Under the pieces are notes generated by a model, which was not told the DNA's origin, did not search any database, and saw nothing but the letters and a program-made list of their open reading frames with translations. This document shows, in pieces, positions 35,933 to 48,800 of a DNA stretch of 64,000 bases. The stretch lies in the NCBI GenBank assembly GCA_024138015.1, contig JAMXBB010000009.1, positions 14,633,880-14,697,879 of the forward strand. Reading direction: 5' to 3'. Each line of letters begins with the position of its first letter. Within the stretch, counting starts at the first letter, position 1. The position numbers and the translations under genes were made by a program. The DNA is from Lumnitzera littorea. Lineage: Eukaryota; Streptophyta; Magnoliopsida; Myrtales; Combretaceae.

Positions 35933-38565
35933 ACCATGATATATTATCTCCATAAACTAAAGTCTGTTGCCGATCGACTTTCCTCCATTGGTTGCCTTCT
36001 CAACTCTACAAATCTCAAAACCTATGCTTTACGTAGCCTACTTAGGGACTATGATGCATTAGTTACTACTTTAACTCACCTGCCATTGCTTAAACGTTTG
36101 AGTAAGTCCGGGCTAAGTTGATCAACCAAGAATAGTGGCTTAAGAATCAAGTTAATGATGAATGAATCCCTTGCTTCAGTTTCTACAACCTTATATACTT
36201 AAACCACATCTACTCCATCCTAGAGTCGGGGATGAGGTCACAATAAGTTTGGATCTAAGGGGCGTAGTTGTTCCTCCACTTATGACTCTCCCCTTGATCG
36301 TCGCTAGAATCAGAAACAACTCACCACCACTTTAGTTTTGGCTCACCCACCACATTAACCTGCATCAATTGCCTCTTCATTTAGCTTTTACTCCCATTCC
36401 TCCATCACTTGTCAAATTTGTCATTGATCGAGCTACTTAGCACTCCAGTGTTACCATCGATTCAACAATGCTTATTCTGACATTTTTGAATCGTTTGCTG
36501 CATCATCAGTCGATGAATCTAATGAGGCCATCTGGTATCCAAACTCTAATGCAACACATCATATGACTCCTGGTGCGAGTGTGCTTTCAAACTTAACTCC
36601 ATATATTGGTTTTAAGCGGGTAACTGTAGGTAATGGTACATTTATGAGAATTACTCACTTTGGTGATATCACTATTCACACAAATGATCTACCTCTACAC
36701 CTTAAAAATGTCTTACATATCCCTTCACTTACATAAATTTAATCAATCTTCCTTTTTTGTTTAGGACTTAAGTACGGGGTCAACTTCTCATTCACTAGCA
36801 AACTAGACATTCACTCTAGCCTTTTCGCCTATTTACCATCAGTCCTCCTTCACCCCTTATTGCAATCATTGTTTTTAATGAAGTTTAGCACTCTAGACTT
36901 TGTCATCCTCACCAAGAAGTCCTACAACAACTTGTTTGAAGTAAACATCTTCCTTTTCTATTAAGTCTACCTTCAAGTCATCCAGCCTATGTCAATCTTG
37001 TAATATCGAGAAATATACTCATTTTTCGTTTCTATGATCAACTCATCATGCATAGAAGCCCTTTCAGATTGTTCATTCCGATGTCTGGCAATTGCCTATT
37101 AGATCGAATCTAGGCTTTCGAAACTATGTAATTTTATTGATAATTGTACTTAGTACTCGTGGATATTTCCTATGCATAATAAAATAGAAGTTCTCTCTTA
37201 CTTTAAACAATTCAAGTCTTTTGTTAAAAATTACTTTTCCACACGAATTAAAATATTTCATAGCATTGGTGGTGGTAAATATGTTAATCAGGCTTTTATA
37301 ATGTTTCTTAAAGAAAGTGGCATACAACTTCAATTATCTTCCCCATATAAGCCTTAACAAAATGGTATTGCTAAATGCAAACATTGTCATGTCACTGATC
37401 TTGCTCTAACCATTCATCTTTGTGCTCACTTGTCCCCTAACTTTTGGGTTGATGCTGCTCTCATTACAGTCTACACAATTAATAGATTGCCCTCTGCCAC
37501 TTTTGATAACAAGTCACCATTTGAATTATTACATCACATACCCCCTAATTATACATTCTTATAGACTTTTGAGTGTCTCTATTTTTCAAATATCACACTA
37601 TTGGCCCTACACAAATTATCATCGAGATTTACCCCTTGCATCTTCCTTAGGTATTAGGCTAACCACAAAGGATATCATTGCCTTGGTCCCTCATCGGGAT
37701 GCTTCTACATTAGTCAACATGTGAAGCACATACTGAAACAAGGCTACTAAACTACATTACTCCATCTCTCACCTTTATAAATACCCTAATCAACAACCAT
37801 ATCATACTATACCATCATAGCTTGTGTACTTGAAGCTTAACCTTGATACTCGTACTCCCTACCCTTAACCTAATAATACATATACTAACATCATCTTCAC
37901 TCCATCAATATGCTCTTCCTTAACCCCTTCACCTCCTACAAAACCTCTCATTACCGAGGTTTATCACTGTATACATCTCCACCCTTCCCCTTGGTTACCA
38001 AATCCTTTTCTACCACAACTTGCTATCCCTTTACCCTTTTAATCCATGATCATAAGATCTATATCTGGCTTCAATAAACCAAAAAAATTCTCAACCTTAC
38101 CACCCATGTATCCTATACTGAATCTAAACATTATACCAAAGCCTTTCGTAACCCTGCTTGGTTTGCTATAATGAAAGAAGATTTTGGCTCTACTCTTTAC
38201 AATAAAAGGTCGATATTGCTGCCTCCATATCCTAACCACAAAGTTATTGGTTGTACTTAGAAATTTTGTATTAAATATAATGCAGATGGTACAGTTGAAA
38301 GGTACAAAGCCTACCTTATTGCCTAAGGGTTTTCTTAAAGAGAAGGTCTTGACTACATTGAAACATTTAGCCTTGTTATCAAACCTACCACCGTATGCTT
38401 CATTCTCTCTTACGTCATATCGTCTCGTTGGGTCATTCATCAACTTGATGTTAAAAATGCTTTCCTCCATGGTCATCTTATAGAAATTGTCTTTACGAAA
38501 CAACCCCTAGGATCTGTTCATCCATGGTATCTGAACCATGTTTACAAACTTCATCTAAGAAATAA
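35933..38565 (+). pseudogene. Copia element: end of gag through reverse transcriptase, truncated
   Basis: Copia order is preserved through many stops and frameshifts. Gag end: LKSVADRLSSIGCLLNSTNL (36 kb). Protease-type WYPNSNATHHMT (about 36533), where the usual D-S-G triad is degraded. Integrase core: IFHSIGGGKYVNQAFIMFL with QLQLSSPYKP (37250-37357) and FWVDAALITVYTINRLP. Reverse transcriptase start: KEDFGSTL, NADGTVERYKAYLIA, then the INLMLKMLSSMVIL region where the catalytic block is out of register (38170-38485). Homology stops near 38565, before the YVDD box, so RNase H and the 3' LTR are missing. It is a dead, 3'-truncated copy and host to two younger insertions. Confidence 0.85.
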
Positions 38566-39029
38566 TAATTGAAGAAAAATAATATGATAAAGAAAAAAGA
38601 CCTCGAACATTCATTTAGATACCATAGTAATTTCACTACTTATCATTTTATATGTTATACTTAATTGAAGTTAATTTTAAACAAGCAATTAATAATGAAC
38701 TATTTAAGATTTTGCTAAAGTCATTATAATTTAGTGATATCACTATTGGTCTTACATTGGGATAGATTATAGGGTTTGAACCCCCTCTGCCCAAGTTTTA
38801 ATATAATTGAGAAAAAAAAAAGAACTATTTATAATTTTACAATCTGTAAAAACTAAGAAGGGTCATTATTCCTCATAGTTTGTTATTAATATAGATATTA
38901 TAGAGATATATTATATTTTGAGTTATACCATCCAATTATACCGACAATTTCAACTATTTGAAGTAATTACATTTTCTAGAGAGAGAGAGGAGAGAGAGAA
39001 AAGTAATTACATTTTGTATTAAAGGTAGG
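38566..39029. other. A/T-rich sequence, no gene seen
   Basis: Nothing recognisable. A B-box-like gggtttgaacccc followed by an A-run lies at about 38775-38820, but no convincing A box accompanies it. Confidence 0.5.
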
Positions 39030-39530
39030 AAAAGTATGTGTGTATGTGTTATCATTTATTTATTTCAACCAAAGGGTGGTGATTAAATAAAAATTGATAT
39101 TTCACTAAAGTGGATAAAAGAAAGACATAGTTATAATTCATATAAGTAGGAATCATCGTTTACTTATTATTTAATTGGTTTATTAATAAACTTATTATGT
39201 CAGTATAAGAATAAGATGATGCTAGAGTGATAGTATTCAAGCAAAGATCTTTATATCCTTTAACAAATTCTACCAAATTTAATACATAACTTGATTAACT
39301 AAAATTTATCCATAGGTGGATAAGAGAGAAGTTAGAAGATATAAGATATTAGATTTTTTTTTTTTTTGGATGAGTAGATATAAGATATTATATTGTATAA
39401 TTTATTATAATATATAAAGTCACACATATTTATGATATCGTTTTTTAGATATATCTTTTATTATATAGATGGAATCATTCTTGCTGTCATGCTTTTATAG
39501 CTACATACACGTTCTTGGTAATTAGGAACC
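39030..39530 (+). repeat. Diverged relic of lyase-gene 3' flank
   Basis: Aligns by eye with 8360-8900 of the left arm in the same orientation. Shared words include ccaaagtgga/ctaaagtgga, atagttataa, aattggtttatt, gatgatatta/gatgatgcta, aaatttaatatataact and aaaatttat. Divergence is much greater than between the two arms. It suggests a third, older copy of the lyase neighbourhood, of which only the flank is left here. Confidence 0.6.
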
Positions 39531-42500
39531 ATTTAAAACAGGAAAAAAAAATCTTGACAAAGTATCAATTTTTTTCAATGGATTATGAAAATAATATAAC
39601 AATTTCATCATATTGATATTCAAGGCCAAACCAATACCATTTTCAACTATTGTAAAAACTAGTCAAATATTTATGAAATGGATTAGTTACAAGTACTTTA
39701 CTTGTATTATAACACTTTTATAAAGAAGTGACTCGAGTTAATATATATATATATATATATCTATATATTTTACAAGCACAGACAACAAATTTTTTATAAA
39801 CCGACAACACATATATAATACAAAATTTATATTGTTGGATATAAGGTTGCCGAGGAAAATCCTATTTCGTTGACTTAGACGTAAAACGGAAAGATTAATT
39901 CTCGGATAATGCCAAAATTTCAGCATACGAAAAATAAGTGGAGTTATTAGATATTTAACCTTTGCTCTCCCGGCAACTTTTTCATTTTAAAAAGATTCTC
40001 ACTGATTTTAAAAGAATAAAAAATATTCATTATTATATTAAACAATATCAACCAGGCCATATCTTGTTTTCCCTCTTTGTTTTTATCGTCAGTGACTCAC
40101 AGGAGAATTACAAGAGTTTTGATTGTCATCTTCTTCTTCATTAAAAATCTACCATACTATTCTCTTCCCTATTTAGGTAATTGCCTTTTCTTTTCTCTCC
40201 TCCTCTGTTTTTTTTTTTTTTTTAGTCAATTAGGGTTTGCTCTTATTAGGGTTTAGGATTTTGATGACTTGTTATTTTATGTCGTGAAATTGTTCGTGAT
40301 TCTTTGCAAGTTAATGTGATTAATTTTATTTAATTTTATATTTCTATCTCTTCTTTCATGTCTGTACAAGTTTTTTGCATGCATATTGTAAATTTGAGAC
40401 ATGTATATGTATTTGACGTTTTTTCATGTCCGTAGCCCGGTACCCACCTCTTCCCTGTTTTCCAATCCTGAAACACTAACCCCAAACGCAAATCACTAAC
40501 CTTAATGCACTTGTACTACCCCTAAATAAAGTTTTGATTTTGTTTGAATTGCTAGGTATACATTTTTTATTTACTGATTTGAGTTCATCTTAGATTGTAT
40601 TAATGTAATCAAATAAAGTTTTGATTTTTGAATAAGATAATCATATACTGAAGAGGCAGACGCGGAGTGAGAGTAATGGAATGGTGGGCGCGGGGGGGGG
40701 CGGTGTGGTGGGGGAGGAGTGGGGATTGCTCTTTGTAGGTAACTCTTCTTTTTTTATGCATATCGATTCAATGTAAGTTGCATGTGGTTCGAACTTGCTG
40801 GTTGTTCTAATTGAGGGATTTTTTTTTTCTTTTTATCTTTTTAAAATTGTGATTCTGCTAGTACCTAAGAAGACTAATTCTTATATTGTTTTGTTAATCT
40901 AAAACCAATACTTGGTATGCTTTGAGTTTACTTCTTCCCGAAAACAGCACATTCCGATGCGTTCAGTCTAACTAAATTGCCAATTGCACAATGAATAAAC
41001 TAAAACAGCACATTTTGCCTCTGGGGTCGTTTTAGTCTTATGCAACTCCAAAACCGAACAAGCAGACTATGAAATGAGACAGAGGAGCATTTGATTGGTA
41101 CCTTAGGTAACTCTTAGGATAATGAAATTAACCTAATAAAGAGTTTAATCGTTAAAAAGAAAAAGAGGCTTCAGTTATGTTATACTGCATGTTCTCTATT
41201 TATTTATTTTCTTTTGTGAAATTGCTATCATTTACATTATATTTAATTTTTATGCTCCATCAATTACTCTTTTTTTTGACAATAATTTTTTTCTGTTAAA
41301 AAATTCATTGAATAGGTGCGTTGTCCAACGATATTTGATATTTGTATCTAGTAGTTTATAATATAACGAGGAGATAGACTCTGGTGCTCTTGATTAAACC
41401 TTGAAGTGAGTATAACTTCATGTGAAGAACCTTTTTTATGTTTTGGTTATGGCACATTGTTCATATCCCATGTTTGTATTAGTTGGTGATTTTAAGAGTA
41501 TGCTATTATATCGAGTGTAGTATCAAGGTATATCCTCTTTATGAAGGTACTACCATGACTAAATTTTCCTTATGCTATTTTTGTCCAATCATCTTTCATT
41601 ATGATGCAAATAGGTTTTTCTTGCCCTGATTTGTTTTAGAATTATATTCTTACTTTTGTTGTGGTTAAAAAGCAATCTATTCTTGTTGCGTTGATATTTT
41701 AGGCTTTTGTAAATTTTGATATTGAAAACCTTTATGATGGAGTTATGGTAGAGGAAATCGGAGAGCATCTGGAGCATGAACCCATCATCTTTTAAAATTT
41801 CAGATCCTAATGTTTAAAATATTTTGTGGCTTACCTAATCTATAACATATTAAAGCAAGACCCCGTGATTTTGTTTAAAGGATTTTTAATGAAGTTGTGG
41901 ATCATTTTTATTAGAATCCCTTTCTTGGAGATACTTACACTGTGTAAGTGGGATACTAGATGCTACAATCGATGGTTCATGTAGATAGAGTTAATTGCTG
42001 CAATTGCAGCCTTTAAACAAGATCTACTCCCCTTTGTGTTTAAAAGATGTTCTGTTTCTGTCAGGCGTTGTTTTTTATTAATACAAGAGGAAAGGTACTC
42101 TTTAGGACTCTTTATTTGCAATATATTTCTCCATGTATTGAGGGGTCCATATCATGTGCTTCTGATTTCTCATTTTTCCACTCATTCCATCAAATCCTTG
42201 AACTGTGAAAAAGAAATGCCCTATGTAGTTTCTCAAAATACTGGAGTGCTATATTTCTTTCCCCTTGAAGAAGGACTTGATTGAAGTGTATATAAATCAT
42301 TCCTTAATATTTTTTGTCCTGAAAATCTAACATTTAACTATATCATCCTAGTTGAAAATATAATTTTTGGACAATAGATGGTGATTGGAGGACTAAGACA
42401 AAGTATGAGTAAGGCTTATTAGGAGGAATCTGGAATTGTAAATTGGAATGAGGGATGTTGATGGTCGAATGTAATATTACTCCGCTTAGCAAACGAGATC

Positions 42501-43770
42501 TAACTTCGAAGGCAAATTATGCTTAGTAGAAGTATTTTCTTTTAAAAAACTAATTAGTTTATTGATAGGACAATTCGATACTAACGGTCTCCTTCCAAGT
42601 GCTAACACATTTACCCACGTTTTATTTCTTGCCATTTCTAGAGACTTCTCGTTTCTACCAGTTTATATTGACTCTTTTCCAATAGAGGATCTTTTGTGTT
42701 CTATTCTTTCTTAGCCGTGAGGAGTAATTTTAGTTTTGACCAATTCTTCTTCAAGACTTGTCCAAAATATTCTCATTAATTTTATTACTTATTTTTATCT
42801 TCACTAACTTTTATATTCAAACTTTCACCCATTATTCAGTTTCTCCATGCTGTTAATTTGTACTGATGTTCACTTATTAGGAGCCTATTTTTCCCTCATG
42901 TCCTTGCATATGCTTTACGTTGGATTCATATCCATTCCCATCTGAGTGATATGTTTCACAGTTTAGTGAGGACTGATGATTGACTTTATCGCTTTACTGT
43001 CTTTGCAGGTTAAGAAGAGGCACACCCCTTTGTTGAAGGTTAGCCTTTTATAAAATTGAATTGGCTCTAGATAATGAGACACAATATATGATAGAAAGCC
43101 AAGAAAAATAAGTTTTTTGATTACGTGCTAATGCCTAGAAAGCTAAGAAAAAATGTTGTTGCCTAATTTTCTTTTTTTTTTTATTCATGTATTTTCTTAT
43201 AATTTTTTGGTGATTTCTCTTCGTACTTGTCCAAAAGGAAGAAAAATTATTTTTATAGCTATGATTATGTATTGACAATGCCAACCTTTGATGTGAAGAC
43301 GTGGAGTGCTTGAAAACGGCAGAGGTCGAAAACTTTAAGACAACTTCACTTAGCTTTTCCATATCTATGTATCTCGATGTGCTTTATGTTTATTCCAATT
43401 AAATGAGGCTGATATATGGCCAACTTTATTGTTGCAATAAGGCAATATTTGCTTGTTGACATGTTTTTTTCAAACTTTTTTTCTAGTTGAATAGATATAG
43501 TAAGTTAAAAAGTAGAAAAGTGTGGCATCTTGCAGTAAATTTTTTTTTTTTTTTTGTGGTAAATATTTTGATGATTATAATTTTTGCAGTCCATTTTTTG
43601 TGTTCTAGATTAATGTTTTATGATTTGTTTTTTCCCTTTCTTTCAGGTTGCATTATCCTTGCGCGATCACCAACCAATCATTACTTTTTCAATCTGAGTC
43701 ACCTTCCTTTCTAGGAACAATTCTCGTCTTTTTTCTCTTATGTTTTATGATCATTATTATTATTATTTTT
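39531..43770. other. About 4.2 kb with no recognised gene or element
   Basis: A/T-rich, with a (TA)n tract at 39739-39760, a G-rich patch at 40684-40730 and several T-runs. The parts around 40150-40280 (CT-rich, gggttt words) resemble a 5' untranslated region with an intron. Short exon-like pieces after acceptors (41703-41795, 43008-43038, 43647-43697) might be remains of a host gene, but I recognise no protein family and cannot build a frame. I leave it unassigned. Confidence 0.35.
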
Positions 43771-44188
43771 GTAGAAGAAAAAATTAGTGACCGGCGAGGT
43801 CTAGCCTAGACAAATAATTAGTAGTGGTTACAATTTGTGTTATTTACTTAGACAATGAGTTGTAAACAAAATTTCCTTAGCATTATTATCTTATGTGATG
43901 ATTTAGTTGGATCTGGCCAGTAGAATTAATAAAAGTGATTTCTTGTAAATTGAAAAGATTAAAGGAGACCTGTTAAGAATATTATTAGGACAATTTATCT
44001 AAAATTTAAATAATCTCAAATTTTATTGTTGAATTGTAGTTGATTTGCATGCTGGCGGGAATTTAGTAATAAATTGTTACTAGTTATCAATTTGTTTGTA
44101 GTTTATGGAAAATAATGCCGATTTGATGACTATTGAAGTTTTTAATTGATGTTTTTTTATTTATTGAATGAATACTACAGTAAGTAAG

Positions 44189-46879
44189 ATGTTCGATAGA
44201 AGTTGGATTCGAACGTCTAATCGCCGTTCGCAAGAGTACATAAACGGGGTCCAAAGTTTTCATAGGGTGGCAGTGAAATATGGGTGAATTACGAATGCCC
44301 TAATACTATGACCATGTCGCAATTGTCTTGATAAGAACTGGCATACTATAGAAACAATTGAGCATCATTTAATGACTAGGGGAATGGCATGGTCCTATCA
44401 GACTTGGATTCGCCATGGAGTGACATCTCATGTGCATAAGTTTCGGAGGATAGTATCAAGAGTGGAATCGGATGAATAGGATTGTGATGAACTTGATAGG
44501 AATGAATCGGATGGGGTTGAGGAGACCACTAATATTGAGAGATGCGCGTTTGAGGATTATGTTGACCAACGAATTCTAGTGGACTTACCTGGCATGGTTG
44601 GCGATTCTAATAATGATGAATTCGATGATGGTGTCAGTAATGAAATTGAAATAAATAAGTTTTAACACTAATAAATGATGCTAACAGCAAGGTGTAAAAA
44701 GTTTTCGTTGCTATTAACTATGATCAAGATGATGTACTTAAAGGTGGATGGGCGACAATCGATTAAGAGTTTTAACATGTGGTTGGAATTTCTCAAAAGC
44801 ATATTGCTAAAGGGTGAGAAGCTTTGTCAACGTATTATGATGTAAGAAAGATGCTGAGTGAGTTAGGTTTGGATGCACACCCAATTCAAGCTTATGAGAA
44901 CTACTGTGTTTTATATCAAAAGGAGTTCCAAAATCTAGATCAATGTTTGAGGTGTCATGAGTTGAGGTGGAAGATTAATAATGGGCAATAGGAGAAAAAA
45001 GTACTGGTAAAGGTTTTAAGATTTTTTCCTTTGAAACCATGGCTTCGATGACTATTTGTATCGAGAAAAACATTGTTCGATATGAGATGGTATAAAGAAG
45101 GGCGCGTTAGCAAGGAAAATGTGCTACAACATCCTTCTAATTTTGAAGCGTGGAATACCTTAGATCGGCAATTTCCTCATTTTGGCTCACATGTACATAA
45201 TGTGCAATTTGGACTTGCTACAGATGGTTTTAATCCTTCTGCAAACATGAGTACAAAATATAGTGTATAGCTAGTAATATTTATCCCATATAGTGTAACC
45301 CCCATGGAAGTGTTTGAAGGATCCATTTATGTTTTTATCCTTTTTAATCCTAGGTCCTAAAGCACCTGGGAAAGAGATTGACGTCTTCTTGCAACCTTTA
45401 ATTGACGAGCTGAAGGAGTTATGGATGGAGGGAGTAAAAACATTCAATGTGGTATCGGGTTAATCATTTCGTATGTATGTTGCACTTTTATGGGAAATTC
45501 ATGACTTTCTTGCATATGGTGACTTATTGGGTTCGATTACGAGGGGTTATAAGGCTTGTCCAATATGTAATGAGGATGGAAGTTGTGAGTACTCACAAAG
45601 CAAATTACATTACATGGGTTATAGGCGACAGTAAGAAATGGAGCACGCCTTGAAGGTTGTATAGTAGAAGCATATATTGCAAAAGAAAGTTCAACATTTT
45701 GTGCACTTTATTTAGAAGTTATAGAGATAAGGTTTAATGGTCTTCCTTGTGAATAGGAGTCGCAAGAAATGCCTAATAGTGATTTTCAAGTGTTTTCGCA
45801 ATAGGTTCATACTTTTGGTGGATGCAAGCATGCTATTGGTGAACTTAACTTGGATAAGTTATATTACTCTGTGTTGAACAATTGCAAAGAAGCTCAACCT
45901 TATATGTGGTAAGGATTGTAAACTCAAATTTTTATTTGATTACATATTTTTGTTGATCGGAATCATAATGTGTTACTTTTTAGGGAGTTTGAAGAGATCT
46001 TACGTGCAAATAATTTGCAAAACATTGAGGATGATATGTATAGGCACTTTCCACAATGGTTCCAAAATAAAGTAAATTTCACAAGCTTTATCATGCTATT
46101 AATTAAAAGTTATATAATTGTGTTTTTCTTTTTTCTAAGAAAAACTATCTTATATTTTATAGATTTTGCAAATTAAAAGTATAAGTCCTCAAAAAGTCTC
46201 CAATGACATAGATGCCCTATCATGGCAGCTACAAAGAAATGTGAAGCTATTTCAAGCTTGTATTATAAATGGTGTAAGATTCTTTATGGAGGAGTGGGAT
46301 AAAAGATGCAAATTGCAGAATAGTGGTGTTGGTGTAACAAGCTCACATAAGGGGCATCCTATTGTATTTTATGGTATCTTGACCGATATCATCTAATTAA
46401 ACTGTGTACATGGCCGTTGCATATTCCTCTTTAAATGTAAGTGGTATGATTTGGAGCAAAGCAAATTGGAGGTTATTGATAATGACATGATAAGTGTAAA
46501 CATAAGGAGAAAACATAATGATCCATTTATATTAGCCCATCAAACTATACAAGTAATTTACATGAAGGATATGAAAAAGCATCTTGGGGAGTGGAAAGTG
46601 ACACAGAAGATCCACCATCGTCATATATTCCATTGTGAATTATTTGAGTCACTAATTCCTATCAATGAAGAAAATGATGAAGATGTTTCAAAAGAGGCGC
46701 TACAGCAAGAAACATCCTCTAACATGATACCTGTCCAACAAAATTTTGTAGATCTTAGTCCATTATGTTGGGTCAGGGAATCGAGAGAATCTCTAGTTGA
46801 TGTAGCCACAATAAGTCATATGGTTGGGATAGATGTGAATAGTGATGGTGGGACCTTTAATGAGCACAAATATGACTAG
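44189..46879 (+). pseudogene. CACTA transposase (TNP2 type), broken
   Basis: Fragments in the order expected for plant En/Spm transposase: an N-terminal transposase-associated domain from ATG 44189 (FDRSWIRTSN, CRNCLDKNWHTIETIEHHL, YQTWIRHGV); a zinc-bearing stretch LDQCLRCHELRWK; the tnp2 core with GLATDGFNPSANMSTKYSV (45213-45269), then KAPGKEIDVFLQPLIDELKE, IHDFLAYGDLLG and CNEDGSC; a later YSVLNNCKEAQPYMW; and the C-terminal DUF4216-like part (KGHPIVFYGILTDII, KCKWYDLEQSKLEV, DPFILAHQTIQVIYMKD). Numerous stops and shifts separate them, so it cannot make active transposase. It would bind and cut the element ends. Confidence 0.85.
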
Positions 46880-47249
46880 AGTGAGCGTTGTTATTTAGAG
46901 ATGCTTATATTGATTATTTGTATATTTATATATGTGTTTTTCTTAGTTTGGGGTAACAAGTTTTCTTTTTCCTTTAATTTTTGGAAGTATGGGGCACGAT
47001 CGACTTAGAAGACTTCATAGAAATCTTTTCAGTACATCATCTTTAGATAGACAAGCAGGTAAAATAGCCAATTGTTTCTTAGATCTAGCTTAAGTATGAA
47101 TTATGTAATTTTAACTTCATTTTTTTCCCCAAATGTAGATATTGTTGGAGCTAAAGATTAGTTTGGTGATGATCCAATCTATACCTTAGCCGTATATAAC
47201 TATTTTAGTAGATCTAATCAAGATGTTAATCTTGTCAACTTTGATTATA

Positions 47250-47708
47250 ATGGGGTTAGTATATGAGAGGGGAGGTATTGTTCAAATGAATATGAGGATT
47301 TTGAATGATGATGAAAATCGGAATGAGAGTGAGAATGAGGTTAGGGGTAAGGGTGACAACGAGAGTAAGAATGAGAATGGGGATGAGAACAATGTTAACT
47401 AATCGAGAAAGAGACATAGAGGTCCTTATTGGGATAAGGTAGTAGTGGATATAACTAGGAGGACTAATAGGGGATCAAAATTATTGCTTCCACCAGGCGT
47501 AAATCGTCTCATTAGGCTAAAAGCTAGATTACTTTATGAGGAATTTAGAGCTATGCATCGTTGGAAGACACCTTTGTTTGTGGATAATAGTAATGGAAAG
47601 GCTTATACTGCAATACCATTAGATTTACGAGAATCTATAATGGAAAATGTAGTAATAAGTAAATTTGAACTCAAATCTTTTCTTTTTTCCTTTTCAAAAT
47701 ATATTAAA
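47250..47708 (+). pseudogene. Second CACTA open frame (TNPA-like), partial
   Basis: After an Asn/Glu-rich stretch (about 47290-47400), the frame from 47445 to 47708 reads DITRRTNRGSKLLLPPG, then RLKARLLYEEFRAMHR and GKAYTAIPLDLRESIMENV. This resembles the start of the plant transposase-accessory proteins that lie 3' of TNP2-type genes. It ends soon after, probably at an exon edge. Assignment is moderate. Confidence 0.5.
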
Positions 47709-48800
47709 TAGTTCATCATATTAGCTTCTTCACCCCACCCCCCGCCCCCCTTTTTTCTTTTTTTTTTTTTTCATTATCTTCATTGTTTATGCATTAGAGA
47801 TGAGTAAAGAACATATGTTGATTGTAAGCCTTAAAGTTAAGCCAAGTGATCGTAGAATTAAACTTAGTACATAAAGTTAATGTACATTTAACAATGATTA
47901 GAAATTAGGAGAGATTGAGACATTTCGAGTTGCTCATGAGAAAAATGGAAGGTAGATCAATGACACAACACAACAAAAATATGTATGTATAGTATTAACT
48001 AGACTATTTTTTATATAATCCTTTCTTTAAATGGATGGAAACAAGTTGTTAGCAAGTGAAGGAGCTTCTTATTGCATGCTAAGTTTTTTTATTTCTATAA
48101 TCTTATAAAATTACTTTACTAGGTAAGACTAACTAAATTGTTTTACTCCTAAAAATTTTATCATTTTGATAGTTGTAATTTTTTATTTTTGTTGATCTAA
48201 AACCTATTTTGCTTCTTTATATTAAAGCCATTTATATGCCATTAATTTATTGACATATTACATGTAATTTGTGGATGTTGATTTTGAAGGTTAATTTTTT
48301 TTTTTTTTTGCATTGCAAAGTTTCTATACGAAATGTGTGTTTGTGTTTGTGCTTTTTTTTTTTTAATTCCCCAGCAGTTGGCAATATGAATCACTAGAAA
48401 AGAATCTATTTTTTAAGGGTTTGTGTTGTAATTTGTAAATTTTGTGATTTAGATTTTCTATAAAGAAATTAAATGTGGGTATTTAAATATTTAACATAAC
48501 ATGATTGTAGCTTTTGTGGGTTTGTTGTAGCTTGTCCTTCTTTTTTTGTGTTATTGATGTTGATTTACTTTGGATATAAACAATCAAAGCCAGCAAAGGA
48601 CACGTGAGGTTTTTTTTTTTTTTTGTTAATTACAGACAAAGGATACGTGGTGTGTTTCTATTAATAAAAAAATTATTAAATAATATGAATGATAAAAATA
48701 ACCTATTTTATCTAAAAAAAAATAAGGAAAAAAATAAAAAAGTAAGGAAAAAGTAAAAAAAAAAAAAAGAAGAAGAAAAGAATTAGTCATTGATGCCACC
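47709..48800. other. Low-complexity A/T-rich sequence
   Basis: Several T-runs (47759-47772, 48298-48310, 48610-48624) and A-runs (48755-48768), with no gene seen. The 3' end of the CACTA element is probably in here but was not recognised. Confidence 0.5.

Larger units (their letters stand above)
43771..47708 (+). mobile_element. CACTA (En/Spm) transposon, degenerate
   Basis: Contains a CACTA transposase (44189-46879) and a second TNPA-type frame. The left end reads gtagaagaaaaaattagtg (43771-43789), like a CACTACAAGAAAAA terminus that has lost its first bases, followed by ccggcgagg of the subterminal kind. The right terminus was not found, so the given end is only that of the last coding piece. 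Confidence 0.75.

Noticed and set aside
38755..38820. Possible SINE (gggtttgaacccc plus A-run)
   Set aside because: No A box at proper distance and no target duplication found.
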